Assembly (NCBI RefSeq): GCF_001428125.1
Contig: NZ_LMSM01000006.1
Span: 186,001 to 250,000 of the forward strand
Source: Nocardioides sp. Soil774
Lineage (GTDB): Bacteria; Actinomycetota; Actinomycetes; Propionibacteriales; Nocardioidaceae
Reading direction: 5' to 3'
Length of the DNA: 64,000 nt
Within the stretch, counting starts at the first letter, position 1, and every line of letters begins with the position of its first letter. Both the position numbers and the translations under genes were made by a program. The notes beneath the pieces are model-generated. The model worked only from the letters and a program-made list of their open reading frames with translations. It did no database searches and was not told the DNA's origin. Below are positions 17,159 through 24,680 of the stretch, in pieces.

Positions 17159-18331
17159 TCAGCGGCGCGCGACCCCGTCGCGACGCGCGGCCTCCGCGAC
17201 GGCCTCCCGCACCGCGCCGGGCACCCGCGGGTCGAAGGGCGACGGGATGACCAGGTCCTCGCTCAGGTCGTCGCCGACGAGCTCGGCGAGGGCGTGCGCG
17301 GCGGCGACCTTCATCCCCTCGGTGATGGCGGTGGCGTGCACGTCGAAGGCGCCACGGAAGATGCCGGGGAAGGCCAGGACGTTGTTGATCTGGTTGGGGA
17401 AGTCGGAGCGGCCGGTGGCCACCACGCGGGCGTACTTGTGCGCGAGGTCGGGGTGCACCTCCGGCGTCGGGTTGGCCAGGCCGAAGATGATCGCGTCGGG
17501 TGCCATCGAGGCGACGATCTCCTCGGGCACCTGACCGCCGGAGACGCCGATGTAGACGTCGGCCCCGGCCATCACGTCGGCCAGGCTGCCGCGGCGCCCG
17601 AAGACGTCGGCCGTGTCGCGGGCCAGCGCGGCCTTGACCTCGGTGAGGTCGTGGCGCTCGGAGTTGAGCACCCCCTGGCGGTCGAGCACCGCCACGTCGC
17701 GCACCCCAGCCTCGAGCAGGATGCGGGCCACGGCCACGCCGGCGGCACCGGCACCCTGCACCACGACGCGCGCGGTCGCGGCGTCGCGGCCGGTGAGCCG
17801 GAGCGCGTTGGTCAGCGCGGCGAGCGCGACCACCGCGGTGCCGTGCTGGTCGTCGTGGAAGACGGGGATGTCGAGGCGCTCCTTGAGCCGCGCCTCGATC
17901 TCGAAGCACCGCGGCGCGGAGATGTCCTCGAGGTTGATGCCGCCGAAGCTCGGGGCCAGGCGCACCACGGTCTCGATGATCTCCTCGACCTCGGTCGTGT
18001 CGAGGCAGATCGGCACGGCGTCGACGCCGCCGAACTGCTTGAACAGCACCGCCTTGCCCTCCATCACCGGCATCGCGGCGGCGGGGCCGATGTCACCGAG
18101 GCCCAGCACGGCGGTGCCGTCGGTGACCACGGCGACGGTGTTGGGCACCCACGTGTAGTGCTGGGTCATCGAGGGGTCGGCCGCGATCGCCTCGCACACG
18201 CGTGCCACGCCGGGGGTGTAGGCGAGGGCGAGCTCCTCGGGGCCGGTCAGCGCGGCCGTCGAGACGATCTCCATCTTGCCGCCGAGGTGCAGGTCGAACA
18301 CCGGGTCGCCAGCGTGCGGATGCGTTGCCAT
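17159..18331 (-). CDS. Malic enzyme, short form
   Basis: The 390-residue enzyme shows all malic-enzyme landmarks: the tyrosine in [11 protein letters not shown] (38), [14 protein letters not shown] (70-83), the lysine in [12 protein letters not shown] (93), the metal-binding [10 protein letters not shown] (131-140) and HDDQHGTAV (159-167), and a Rossmann motif [12 protein letters not shown] (189-200). It decarboxylates malate to pyruvate, yielding NADH or NADPH. It lacks the C-terminal phosphotransacetylase-like domain of MaeB. CAGTAT lies seven bases before ATG 18331, so the message may be leaderless. The gene converges with the glycosyltransferase with no spacer. Confidence 0.93.
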   Translation of the reverse strand: MATHPHAGDPVFDLHLGGKMEIVSTAALTGPEELALAYTPGVARVCEAIAADPSMTQHYTWVPNTVAVVTDGTAVLGLGDIGPAAAMPVMEGKAVLFKQFGGVDAVPICLDTTEVEEIIETVVRLAPSFGGINLEDISAPRCFEIEARLKERLDIPVFHDDQHGTAVVALAALTNALRLTGRDAATARVVVQGAGAAGVAVARILLEAGVRDVAVLDRQGVLNSERHDLTEVKAALARDTADVFGRRGSLADVMAGADVYIGVSGGQVPEEIVASMAPDAIIFGLANPTPEVHPDLAHKYARVVATGRSDFPNQINNVLAFPGIFRGAFDVHATAITEGMKVAAAHALAELVGDDLSEDLVIPSPFDPRVPGAVREAVAEAARRDGVARR

Positions 18332-18338
18332 GCCGGCG

Positions 18339-18344
18339 ATACTG
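18339..18344 (-). promoter_or_regulatory. -10 hexamer of the malic enzyme gene
   Basis: On the minus strand CAGTAT precedes ATG 18331 by seven bases. It falls in the 20-base gap after sodX. Confidence 0.4.
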
Positions 18345-18351
18345 GCACAGC

Positions 18352-18732
18352 TCAGCGGGCCCGCAGGGCGCGTCCCACGCGTGGGGAAGGCCACACCCGC
18401 AGGCGTACGACGCCCAGCACCCGTTCGTCCGGCACCGGGCCCCGGTGGCGGGAGTCGACGCCCTCGCCGGGGTTGTCGCTCAGCAACCACCAGCCGTCGG
18501 CTCCCGTGGCCGTCGGGCGCCGCTCGACGGCGCGCTTGACGGCCAGCGTCCCGTCGGCGAAGCGCGCCACGACGAGCGCCCCGGGCCGCACCTCGGCACC
18601 GTGGCGGACGAGCAGCAGGTCGCCCTCGCGCAGCGTCGGGAGCATCGAACGACCGCGCACCACGGCGGTCCCGAAGGGCGGTCCGGAGCGGGCACCCCTC
18701 CGGGCGAGACCCCGCTGCCGACCCCTCTGCAC
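18352..18732 (-). CDS. sodX: Nickel superoxide dismutase maturation protease (S26 signal-peptidase-like)
   Basis: The protein has the S26 signature with the catalytic serine in VVRGRSMLPTLREGDLLLV and the general-base lysine in TLAVKRAVERRP, then a SDNPGEGVDSRHRGPV segment typical of leader peptidases. There is no obvious membrane anchor. It faces sodN across about 50 bases, the arrangement seen for sodX, whose product removes the short propeptide from Ni-SOD so that the amino terminus can bind nickel. The start is uncertain: GTG 18732 gives 126 residues, but a shorter form beginning close to VRGRSM is possible. No ribosome site decides it. Confidence 0.85.
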   Translation of the reverse strand: MQRGRQRGLARRGARSGPPFGTAVVRGRSMLPTLREGDLLLVRHGAEVRPGALVVARFADGTLAVKRAVERRPTATGADGWWLLSDNPGEGVDSRHRGPVPDERVLGVVRLRVWPSPRVGRALRAR

Positions 18733-18781
18733 GCGGAGTAGTGTCGCAGGAAGTAGCAGACTCCCGACCGAGAGGATCCAG

Positions 18782-19183
18782 ATGCTTCGCCACCTGCTTG
18801 CCCCCACCGTCGAGGTCTCCGCCCACTGCGACCTGCCCTGCGGCGTCTACGACCCCGCCCAGGCACGCATCGAGGCCGAGTCCATCAAGGCGATCATCGC
18901 CAAGGTCGCCGACAACGACGACCCCGACTTCCGCACCCGCGCGATCCTCATCAAGGAGCAGCGCTCGGAGCTCGTCAAGCACCACCTGTGGGTGCTGTGG
19001 ACCGACTACTTCAAGCCCCCGCACTTCGAGAAGTACCCCCAGCTGCACACGCTGGTCAACGAGGCCACCAAGCTGGCCGGCGCCTCGGGCACCAAGGGCG
19101 AGCTCGACGCGGCCAAGGCCGACGAGCTGCTCGCCAAGATCGACGAGATCGCCGAGATCTTCTGGGAGACGAAGAAGGCCTGA
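18782..19183 (+). CDS. sodN: Nickel superoxide dismutase precursor
   Basis: The 133-residue precursor has a 14-residue propeptide (MLRHLLAPTVEVSA) followed by the nickel hook HCDLPCGVY. After cleavage His1, Cys2 and Cys6 bind nickel. The rest is the four-helix bundle, with the helical segments RTRAILIKEQRSELVKHHLWVLWTDYF and so on. The enzyme dismutates superoxide as a homohexamer. A GAGAGGA ribosome site precedes ATG 18782. The divergent sodX encodes the processing protease. The last codons and the stop form one arm of a perfect 17-bp hairpin, so a transcription terminator is built into the end of the gene. Confidence 0.97.
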   Translation: MLRHLLAPTVEVSAHCDLPCGVYDPAQARIEAESIKAIIAKVADNDDPDFRTRAILIKEQRSELVKHHLWVLWTDYFKPPHFEKYPQLHTLVNEATKLAGASGTKGELDAAKADELLAKIDEIAEIFWETKKA

Positions 19184-19221
19184 GCAGAGGCCGCGGAGCG
19201 GACGCTGCTCAGGCCTTCTTC
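19171..19221 (+). terminator. Hairpin overlapping the sodN stop codon
   Basis: A perfect 17-bp inverted repeat pairs 19171-19187 (last codons and stop of sodN) with 19205-19221 around a 17-base loop. TTCTTCC follows. It would end or stabilise the sodN message. Confidence 0.6.
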
Positions 19222-19310
19222 CGAGCAGCTTGTTGCTCCGCACTCCTCAGAGGCCGCGGGGCGGGGCCTGCACAGGCCTTCTTCTGAGCGGCTTGCCGCT
19301 CCGCTAGGTT
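19185..19310. repeat. Two tandem copies of a 63-bp unit after sodN
   Basis: The segment from 19185 is repeated from 19248 with about 80 percent identity. Each copy holds CAGAGGCCGCGG, CAGGCCTTCTTC and a small hairpin (GAGCAGCTTGTTGCTC and GAGCGGCTTGCCGCTC). The duplication apparently multiplied the sodN terminator region. The rest of 19184-19384 shows no gene. Confidence 0.7.
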
Positions 19311-19384
19311 TCCTGCCGACGGCCGGGCCCGGACCACGTGTCCGCGCCCGGCCGTCGTGCATCCCTCGGCGACCGGAGGCCCCC

Positions 19385-20038
19385 TTGATCGAGGAAGTCC
19401 GCCTGCGTGACGGCACCGACGCCTTCGTGCTGCCCCTGCAGCGCACGGACCGCGCCACGCTGGCCGCCGAGTTCGAGACGTTGTCGCCGGAGTCGCGACG
19501 GCGCCGGTTCCTCGCGCCCGTGATGCACCTCAGCGACGACATGCTGCAGCACCTCGTCGACGACGTGGACGGCGTCGACCACGTGGCGCTCGTGCTGTGC
19601 GTGGAGACCTCCCCCGGGACCTACGACCCCGTCGCGCTGGCCCGCATGGTGCGCTACGACGACGCCCCGGACGCCGCCGACCTCGCCGTCACCGTCAAGG
19701 ACGAGTGGCAGGGCCGCGGCGTCGCCACGGTGCTGCTCGAGGTGCTGGTGCGCTCGCGACCCGAGGGTGTGCGACGCATCGTCACCGACGTGCTCAAGTC
19801 CAACCCGGCCTCGCTGGGGATGCTGCACCGGCTCGGCCCGACCACTGTCGAGGACCTCGGCCAGGGCGTGTGCGGCGTCGTGGTCGAGCTGGAGCCGCTC
19901 GCGGACGGCCACGCGGACGGCGTACGTCGTCCCGGCTCGGTGCCGGTGCGCACCGTCGGCACCCCGACCCTGCTGCGCGACCCCGCCCACCGCCACGCGT
20001 TGCGCACCCGTGACCAGGTCTGCCCGTGGTTCGGCTGA
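19385..20038 (+). CDS. GNAT family N-acetyltransferase
   Basis: The 217-residue protein starts with TTG at 19385, chosen because GGAGG lies seven bases upstream. The acetyl-CoA motif is seen in LAVTVKDEWQGRGVATVLLEVL near residues 98-119, with Q-x-x-G-x-G/A spacing, followed by NPASLGMLHRLG near 140. The N-terminal LSPESRRRRFLAPV resembles GNAT domains attached to acyl-CoA synthetases and protein lysine acetyltransferases, but here the domain is alone. The substrate is unknown. The C-terminal 45 residues are less ordered. Confidence 0.8.
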   Translation: MIEEVRLRDGTDAFVLPLQRTDRATLAAEFETLSPESRRRRFLAPVMHLSDDMLQHLVDDVDGVDHVALVLCVETSPGTYDPVALARMVRYDDAPDAADLAVTVKDEWQGRGVATVLLEVLVRSRPEGVRRIVTDVLKSNPASLGMLHRLGPTTVEDLGQGVCGVVVELEPLADGHADGVRRPGSVPVRTVGTPTLLRDPAHRHALRTRDQVCPWFG

Positions 20039-20093
20039 CACCCGGCTAGGGTGTGGCGAGCACATCCGCCTCGACGACGGGACATTGACCCAG

Positions 20094-20534
20094 ATGGCAG
20101 ATCACACCGGGGGCCCTCGCGCCGACGTCGAGCTCCGACTGCCCGCCGTGGGCGCCTACGCCTCGGTCGTGCGCACCACCGCCGCAGGTCTCGCTGCACG
20201 CCTGGACTTCACCATCGACGACATCGAGGACCTGCGCATCGCCATCGGCGAGGCGACCGCGCTGGTGATCCCGGCCGCCGACCCCGGCACCGACCTGGTC
20301 GCGTGCTTCTTCTTCGGCCGGGCCGCCACGCCCGCCTCCACGCCGGCCTCCATGACCGTCACCCTCGAGACCGAGGCGTCGGACGAGCCCCCGCTCGACA
20401 CCGAGAGCTTCGCCTGGCAGGTGCTCGACACGATGGCGCAGGACGCCGCGGCCGGCCCCGAGGACGGTCGCTTCCGCGTCCGCTTCACGGTCACCTCGAC
20501 GGTCGCGGCAGGAATGACGGGTGCCGAGCTCTGA
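20094..20534 (+). CDS. RsbW-like anti-sigma factor (HATPase domain)
   Basis: The 146-residue protein resembles anti-sigma factors of the RsbW/UsfX type: LRLPAVGAYASVVRTTAAGLAARL at the N-terminus and DDIEDLRIAIGEATALVI near residues 42-60, the N-box of a GHKL kinase domain. The usual Asn of the N-box is replaced by Thr (EATALV), so kinase activity is uncertain. The C-terminal G-box is weak. It ends two bases before the ATG of a SigF/SigB-type sigma factor, which it presumably holds inactive until released by an anti-anti-sigma factor. No such partner is in the window. Confidence 0.75.
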   Translation: MADHTGGPRADVELRLPAVGAYASVVRTTAAGLAARLDFTIDDIEDLRIAIGEATALVIPAADPGTDLVACFFFGRAATPASTPASMTVTLETEASDEPPLDTESFAWQVLDTMAQDAAAGPEDGRFRVRFTVTSTVAAGMTGAEL

Positions 20535-20535
20535 C

Positions 20536-21381
20536 ATGAGCGCAGACACGGGGGACACGGGGGATCACACGGCGGTGGGGACCGTCGAGCACCGCGAGCA
20601 CGACGACGACGTGCCGTCCGGGCTCGACCACGTGCGCGCACGCAGCGCCGAGCTCTTCGCGCTCATGCGCGATGCCGACGGCAGCACCGCGCAGCGGGCG
20701 GGCGCGCGCGACGACCTGGTGCACCTGCACCTCTCACTGGTCGAGCACTGCGCGCGGCGCTTCCGCAACCGCGGTGAGCCGTTCGAGGACCTGGTGCAGG
20801 TGGGCACCATCGGCCTGATCAAGGCGGTGGACCGCTTCGAGACCGACCGCGGCGTCGAGTTCTCGACCTACGCCACGCCGACGGTCATCGGTGAGATCAA
20901 GCGCCACTTCCGCGACAAGGGGTGGGCGATCCGCGTGCCGCGGCGCCTGCAGGAGCTGCGGATGCAGATCGGCGGGGCGACCGGCGAGCTCACCCAGAAG
21001 CTCGGCCGCTCCCCCACCCCCCGCGAGCTCGCCGAGGTCATCGGCTGCTCGGTGGAGGAGATCATGGAGGGCATCGAGTCCTCCCACGCCTACGCCACCT
21101 TGTCGCTCGACGCCTCCGACGACAGCGAGGACGGTCCGCCGGCGATGCTCGCCAGCCTCGGTGTGGAGGACTCCAACATCGCGCACGTCGAGATCCGTGA
21201 GTCGATCAAGCCCCTGCTCGAGGGGCTCGGGGAGCGCGAGAAGCGGATCCTGCTGCTGCGCTTCTTCAAGAACATGACGCAGTCACAGATCGCCGAGGAG
21301 ATCGGCGTCTCGCAGATGCACGTCTCGCGGCTGCTGACCCGCACGCTGGCCCAGCTGCGCACCTCGCTCGAGGCCGACTGA
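20536..21381 (+). CDS. SigF/SigB-type RNA polymerase sigma factor
   Basis: The 281-residue protein has regions 2, 3 and 4 of the stress and sporulation sigma group. Region 2 reads LVHLHLSLVEHCARRFRNRGEPFEDLVQVG and FSTYATPTVIGEIKRHFRD, region 3 covers VPRRLQELRMQI, and region 4 has LGEREKRILLLRFFKNMTQSQIAEEIGVSQMHVSRLL near 230-270. It directs RNA polymerase to stress promoters. ATG 20536 is preferred because it lies two bases after the stop of the anti-sigma gene; an in-frame GTG at 20521 would overlap it. The pair is a typical actinobacterial anti-sigma/sigma operon. Confidence 0.92.
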   Translation: MSADTGDTGDHTAVGTVEHREHDDDVPSGLDHVRARSAELFALMRDADGSTAQRAGARDDLVHLHLSLVEHCARRFRNRGEPFEDLVQVGTIGLIKAVDRFETDRGVEFSTYATPTVIGEIKRHFRDKGWAIRVPRRLQELRMQIGGATGELTQKLGRSPTPRELAEVIGCSVEEIMEGIESSHAYATLSLDASDDSEDGPPAMLASLGVEDSNIAHVEIRESIKPLLEGLGEREKRILLLRFFKNMTQSQIAEEIGVSQMHVSRLLTRTLAQLRTSLEAD

Positions 21382-21414
21382 CTCGAGGCCGGTCCGCACC
21401 GGCGGGGCCGGGCG

Positions 21415-21834
21415 TCACCCGCCGAGGCGGGCGTCCTCCTCGAGCACGTGCGTGCTCGCGGGGTGCAGCAGCCCCGCGATGGTCACCAGGGCGACGACGG
21501 CGAGCCCGGCCGAGAGCGGCCGGGTCGCGCCGTCCCACAGGTTCCACGCGAGCCCCAGCACGATCAGCTGCGCCATCACCACGGGCCCGCGCGCCCATCG
21601 CTGCACCCTCCACAGCGACCAGGCGCACCAGCCCAGCCCGGCGGCGGCGGCGAGGAAGAACCCGGCGGTGGTCACGCCCATGGTGAGGCGGACGGTGCGC
21701 AGGTTGGCCAGCTCGAGGACACCGAGCGCGGCCAGCACGAACGCCTCGAGAGCGGCGAGCGACGCGGCCACCACGAGGGGCGCAGGCACGCTATGGTCTG
21801 CACCAGGGGGATTGTCAGGACGCGTAACAGGCAC
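21415..21834 (-). CDS. Small four-helix integral membrane protein
   Basis: The 139-residue product has four hydrophobic segments near residues 20-42, 52-70, 78-95 and 100-122, with short charged ends. I do not recognise a family. GTG 21834 is chosen as the first start after the whiB1 promoter region; longer starts would run into it. It is divergent from whiB1 and converges with the sigma factor gene. Codon usage is as in neighbours, so it is probably a real gene. No function is proposed. Confidence 0.6.
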   Translation of the reverse strand: MPVTRPDNPPGADHSVPAPLVVAASLAALEAFVLAALGVLELANLRTVRLTMGVTTAGFFLAAAAGLGWCAWSLWRVQRWARGPVVMAQLIVLGLAWNLWDGATRPLSAGLAVVALVTIAGLLHPASTHVLEEDARLGG

Positions 21835-21880
21835 GACGACAGCGTAGTTGTGACGGACACGACCACCGTTTGGGGTTGTG

Positions 21881-21890
21881 TGAACGTTCA
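21881..21890. promoter_or_regulatory. Palindrome TGAACGTTCA upstream of whiB1
   Basis: This perfect ten-base palindrome lies about 100 bases before whiB1 and 46 bases before the divergent membrane gene. It may be a regulator site for either gene. The rest of 21835-21991 has no gene. Confidence 0.35.
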
Positions 21891-21991
21891 AATGTTGCGA
21901 GTCTTGTCGCTGCGCTTTCGAGCGCCCGGGCCCAGCTGAATGTCCGAAAACAGCAACTGCCTGTGACTCAGAAAGAGGGATTCCCCCACTC

Positions 21992-22243
21992 ATGGATTGG
22001 CGCAGCCGCTCCGCATGTCTCGACGAGGACCCTGAGCTGTTCTTCCCGATCGGCAACACCGGACCCGCGATCCTCCAGATCGAGGAGGCCAAGCAGGTGT
22101 GCCGGCGCTGTGAGGTGCGCGAGCAGTGCCTGGCCTGGGCCCTCGAGGCCGGCCAGGACCACGGGGTCTGGGGCGGCCTGAGCGAGGACGAGCGACGCGC
22201 GCTGAAGCGCCGCAACGCTCGCGCCCGCATCCGCACCGCCTGA
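21992..22243 (+). CDS. whiB1: WhiB1/WblE-type iron-sulfur regulator
   Basis: The 83-residue protein has the four cluster-binding cysteines at positions 9, 37, 40 and 46, the GVWGGLSEDERR turn (58-69) and a basic tail LKRRNARARIR. The segment DEDPELFFPIGNTGPA is diagnostic for the WhiB1/WblE branch, which binds a nitric-oxide-sensitive 4Fe-4S cluster and contacts the housekeeping sigma factor. A long leader (over 100 bases) with a palindrome precedes it, and AAAGAGGGA provides a ribosome site. It is followed on the other strand by pdtaS, the same order as in Mycobacterium (Rv3219-Rv3220c). Confidence 0.95.
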   Translation: MDWRSRSACLDEDPELFFPIGNTGPAILQIEEAKQVCRRCEVREQCLAWALEAGQDHGVWGGLSEDERRALKRRNARARIRTA

Positions 22244-22279
22244 GGTCGCGCCCGCGCCAGGACTGCTCGACGGCGCCGC

Positions 22280-23749
22280 TCAGTCGATCGGGAGGTCGAC
22301 CTGCACGCGCGTGCCGCGGGTGCCCGGCCCCATCTCCAGCACACCGCCGAGCTCGGACTCGACCAGCGTGCGCACGATCGAGAGGCCGAGCTGCGTCGAG
22401 GTGTCGAGGTCGAACCCCTCGGGCAGACCGCGACCGTCGTCCTCGACGACCACGTGCAGGCGGCCCACGATCCTGCGCGCGGTGACCACGACTCGGCCCT
22501 CGCTCTGCGACGACCCCCCGGCGTAGCCGTGCTCGACGGCGTTCTGCAGCACCTCGGTGAGCACCATCGCGAGCGGGGTCGCCGCCTCGGAGGGCAGCTT
22601 GCCGAAGGAGCCCTCGCGCACGACCCGGACCGGCACCTCCACGCCGCTGACGTCGACCACCATCGAGCCCAGCCGGTCGGCGATCTCGTCGAAGTCGACG
22701 GTCTCCTCGACCGCGTGGCTCAGGGTCTCGTGGACGATCGCGATCGACCCGACCCGGCGCACCGCCTCCTCGAGCGCGGCCTTGGCGTCCTCGGCGTCCG
22801 TACGCCGCGCCTGCAGGCGCAGCAGCGCGGCGACGGTCTGCAGGTTGTTCTTCACCCGGTGGTGGATCTCGCGGATCGTGACGTCCTTGGTGACCAGCTC
22901 GCGGTCACGGCTGCGCAGCTCGGTGACGTCGCGCATGAGCAGCAGCGCCCCGCTGCGCTCCCCCTGCGGCCGCAGGGGGATGCTGCGCACGATCAGGGTG
23001 ACGTCGTCGGTGCCCACCTCGGTCGCCCGCCCGTCCCGGCCACCGAGGACGGCGCTGAGGGTCTCCTCGTCGAGCCGCTTGCGGGCGGGCACGAGGTCAC
23101 GCGTGAGGTCGGCGAGCACCAGCCCGGTGAGGTCTCCCTGGAGACCGAGACGGCGGTAGGCCGAGAGCCCGTTGGGGCTGGCGTAGACGACGCGGCCGGC
23201 CGCGTCGAGCCGCACGAAGCCGTCCCCGACGCGGGGTGAGTCGGCGTGGTCGCTGCGCTGGCCCGGGAGCGGGAACCAGCCGGCGGCGATCATCTGGGTG
23301 AGGTCGGCCGCGGTCTGGAGATAGCTGAGCTCGAGGCGGCTCGGGGTGCGTACGCCGAGCAGGTTGGTGTTGCGCGCGATCGTGGCGATCACGCGACCGT
23401 CGCGGCGCACGGGGATGACCTCGACGCGCACCGGCACGTCGTCGCGCCACTCCGGGTCGCCCTCGCGGACCAGGCGCCCGGACCCGAAGGCCTCGTCGAG
23501 CATGCGCCGACGCCCGGTGGGGATGAAGGTGCCGAGCACGTCGTCCACCAGGGCCGTCGGACCTGTCGTGGGGCGCATCTGCCCCCCGGCCCAGTAGCCC
23601 CTGCCCTCGCGGTCGGGCAGCCAGAGCACGAGGTCGGCGAAGGACAGGTCGGCCAGGATCTGCCAGTCGGCCATGAGCAGCTGGAGCCACGCCACGTCGT
23701 CCTCGACGAGGTCGGTGTGGGCTCGCACGAGCTCGTGGAGGGATGGCAC
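22280..23749 (-). CDS. pdtaS: PdtaS-type sensor histidine kinase
   Basis: The 489-residue cytosolic kinase has an N-terminal GAF-like domain (residues 1-150), a PAS domain (about 165-280) and a HisKA_2 kinase core. The phosphorylated histidine is in REIHHRVKNNLQTVAALL near residue 295, and the ATPase part shows EVLQNAVEHGYAGG and VVEDDGRGLPEGF, ending in GTRVQVDLPID. There is no membrane segment. In mycobacteria PdtaS phosphorylates the RNA-binding antiterminator PdtaR; no pdtaR gene is in this window. TAGGCT lies six bases before GTG 23749, so the message is probably leaderless. Confidence 0.93.
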   Translation of the reverse strand: MPSLHELVRAHTDLVEDDVAWLQLLMADWQILADLSFADLVLWLPDREGRGYWAGGQMRPTTGPTALVDDVLGTFIPTGRRRMLDEAFGSGRLVREGDPEWRDDVPVRVEVIPVRRDGRVIATIARNTNLLGVRTPSRLELSYLQTAADLTQMIAAGWFPLPGQRSDHADSPRVGDGFVRLDAAGRVVYASPNGLSAYRRLGLQGDLTGLVLADLTRDLVPARKRLDEETLSAVLGGRDGRATEVGTDDVTLIVRSIPLRPQGERSGALLLMRDVTELRSRDRELVTKDVTIREIHHRVKNNLQTVAALLRLQARRTDAEDAKAALEEAVRRVGSIAIVHETLSHAVEETVDFDEIADRLGSMVVDVSGVEVPVRVVREGSFGKLPSEAATPLAMVLTEVLQNAVEHGYAGGSSQSEGRVVVTARRIVGRLHVVVEDDGRGLPEGFDLDTSTQLGLSIVRTLVESELGGVLEMGPGTRGTRVQVDLPID

Positions 23750-23755
23750 CGGCCC

Positions 23756-23761
23756 AGCCTA
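23756..23761 (-). promoter_or_regulatory. -10 hexamer of pdtaS, leaderless
   Basis: On the minus strand TAGGCT precedes GTG 23749 by six bases; it fixes the start in the absence of a ribosome site. Confidence 0.5.
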
Positions 23762-23818
23762 GGGCGTGCCGTGGACCGGGCTAGGAAGGTGTCGGGGGCG
23801 GCTGGCAGGATGGGGCGC

Positions 23819-24670
23819 ATGTCGATCGGGTACTGGAGCCAGGTGCAGGCGACCGGGTTCGAGGTCCCCTCGGACCGGCCCCTCGACGAGCTGACGACCG
23901 AGCTCACCACGATGCTCGGCTCCACCGAGCCCGAGGTGCGCGACGGCACCGCCTTCCCCGCCTTCGCCACCTGGATCGAGCGCGGGATCTACGACGACCT
24001 CCTCGCGGGTCTCGGCGACGGCATGGTCGCGGGCCTGTCCGTGGGCCTCGGCGAGACCGGCACCGACACCGTGTTCCGGCGCAGCTTCAGCGTGCTGATC
24101 CTCGCGGTCTGCCTCGAGCGCGACAACGAGCAGCACCTGCTGCCGAGCCAGAAGGTCATGGAGTGGGGTGACCGGCTCGCGACCTGGTTCCTCACCGAGC
24201 GCGACACCCGCGGCTTCGTGCCCGACAAGGGCTGGGCGCACGCGGTGGCCCACGGCGCGGACGCCATCGGCGCGCTCGGCGAGTCGCCGCACCTCGCCGG
24301 GCCCGAGCACGCCCTGCTCCTCGACATCCTCGCCGAGCGCCTGCTGCAGCCCGCCGAGGAGCCCCTGCTCGCCGGCGAGCCCGACCGCATCGCCGCCGCG
24401 GTCATGAACATCCTGCGCCGCAACACCCTCGGCACCGACGTCCTCGAGCCGTGGATCCACCGGATCGGTGCCGCCGGCAACCCCTTCGTCGGACCGGTCG
24501 ACCATGACCCCTATCCCCCGACGGCCGCACCGCAGGCGTTCCTGCGTGCGCTGTTCGTGCAGCTCTCGCTCGCCCCGGAGCCGCCGCAGGTCCGATCCGA
24601 CCTGCTGCTGGTGCTCATCGAGGCGCTCCGGATGACGAACGCTCCCTACCTGCGGGTAGCGGGCGGCTAA
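23819..24670 (+). CDS. DUF2785 family protein
   Basis: The 283-residue, mostly helical protein has segments typical of DUF2785: PAFATWIERGIYDDLL near residue 45, RDTRGFVPDKGWAHAVAHGADA near 130-150 and a C-terminal run of paired helices. The conserved GWAHAVAHGAD block may line an active pocket, but no function is known. CAGGAT lies seven bases before ATG 23819, pointing to a leaderless message; an ATG three codons upstream overlaps that hexamer. It is divergent from pdtaS and ends ten bases before the next gene. Confidence 0.75.
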   Translation: MSIGYWSQVQATGFEVPSDRPLDELTTELTTMLGSTEPEVRDGTAFPAFATWIERGIYDDLLAGLGDGMVAGLSVGLGETGTDTVFRRSFSVLILAVCLERDNEQHLLPSQKVMEWGDRLATWFLTERDTRGFVPDKGWAHAVAHGADAIGALGESPHLAGPEHALLLDILAERLLQPAEEPLLAGEPDRIAAAVMNILRRNTLGTDVLEPWIHRIGAAGNPFVGPVDHDPYPPTAAPQAFLRALFVQLSLAPEPPQVRSDLLLVLIEALRMTNAPYLRVAGG

Positions 24671-24673
24671 CCT
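24668..24673 (+). promoter_or_regulatory. -10 hexamer before the acetolactate-synthase-like gene
   Basis: TAACCT lies seven bases before ATG 24681 and overlaps the stop of the upstream gene, so the enzyme can be transcribed on its own. Confidence 0.45.
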
Positions 24674-24680
24674 GCGGGGC

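Noticed and set aside
19185..19310. Remains of an insertion sequence
   Set aside because: There are only two tandem 63-base units with no terminal inverted repeats, target duplication or transposase.
23855..23875. A T-arm-like sequence, GGTTCGAGGTCC
   Set aside because: No acceptor, D or anticodon arms can be formed; it lies inside the DUF2785 gene.
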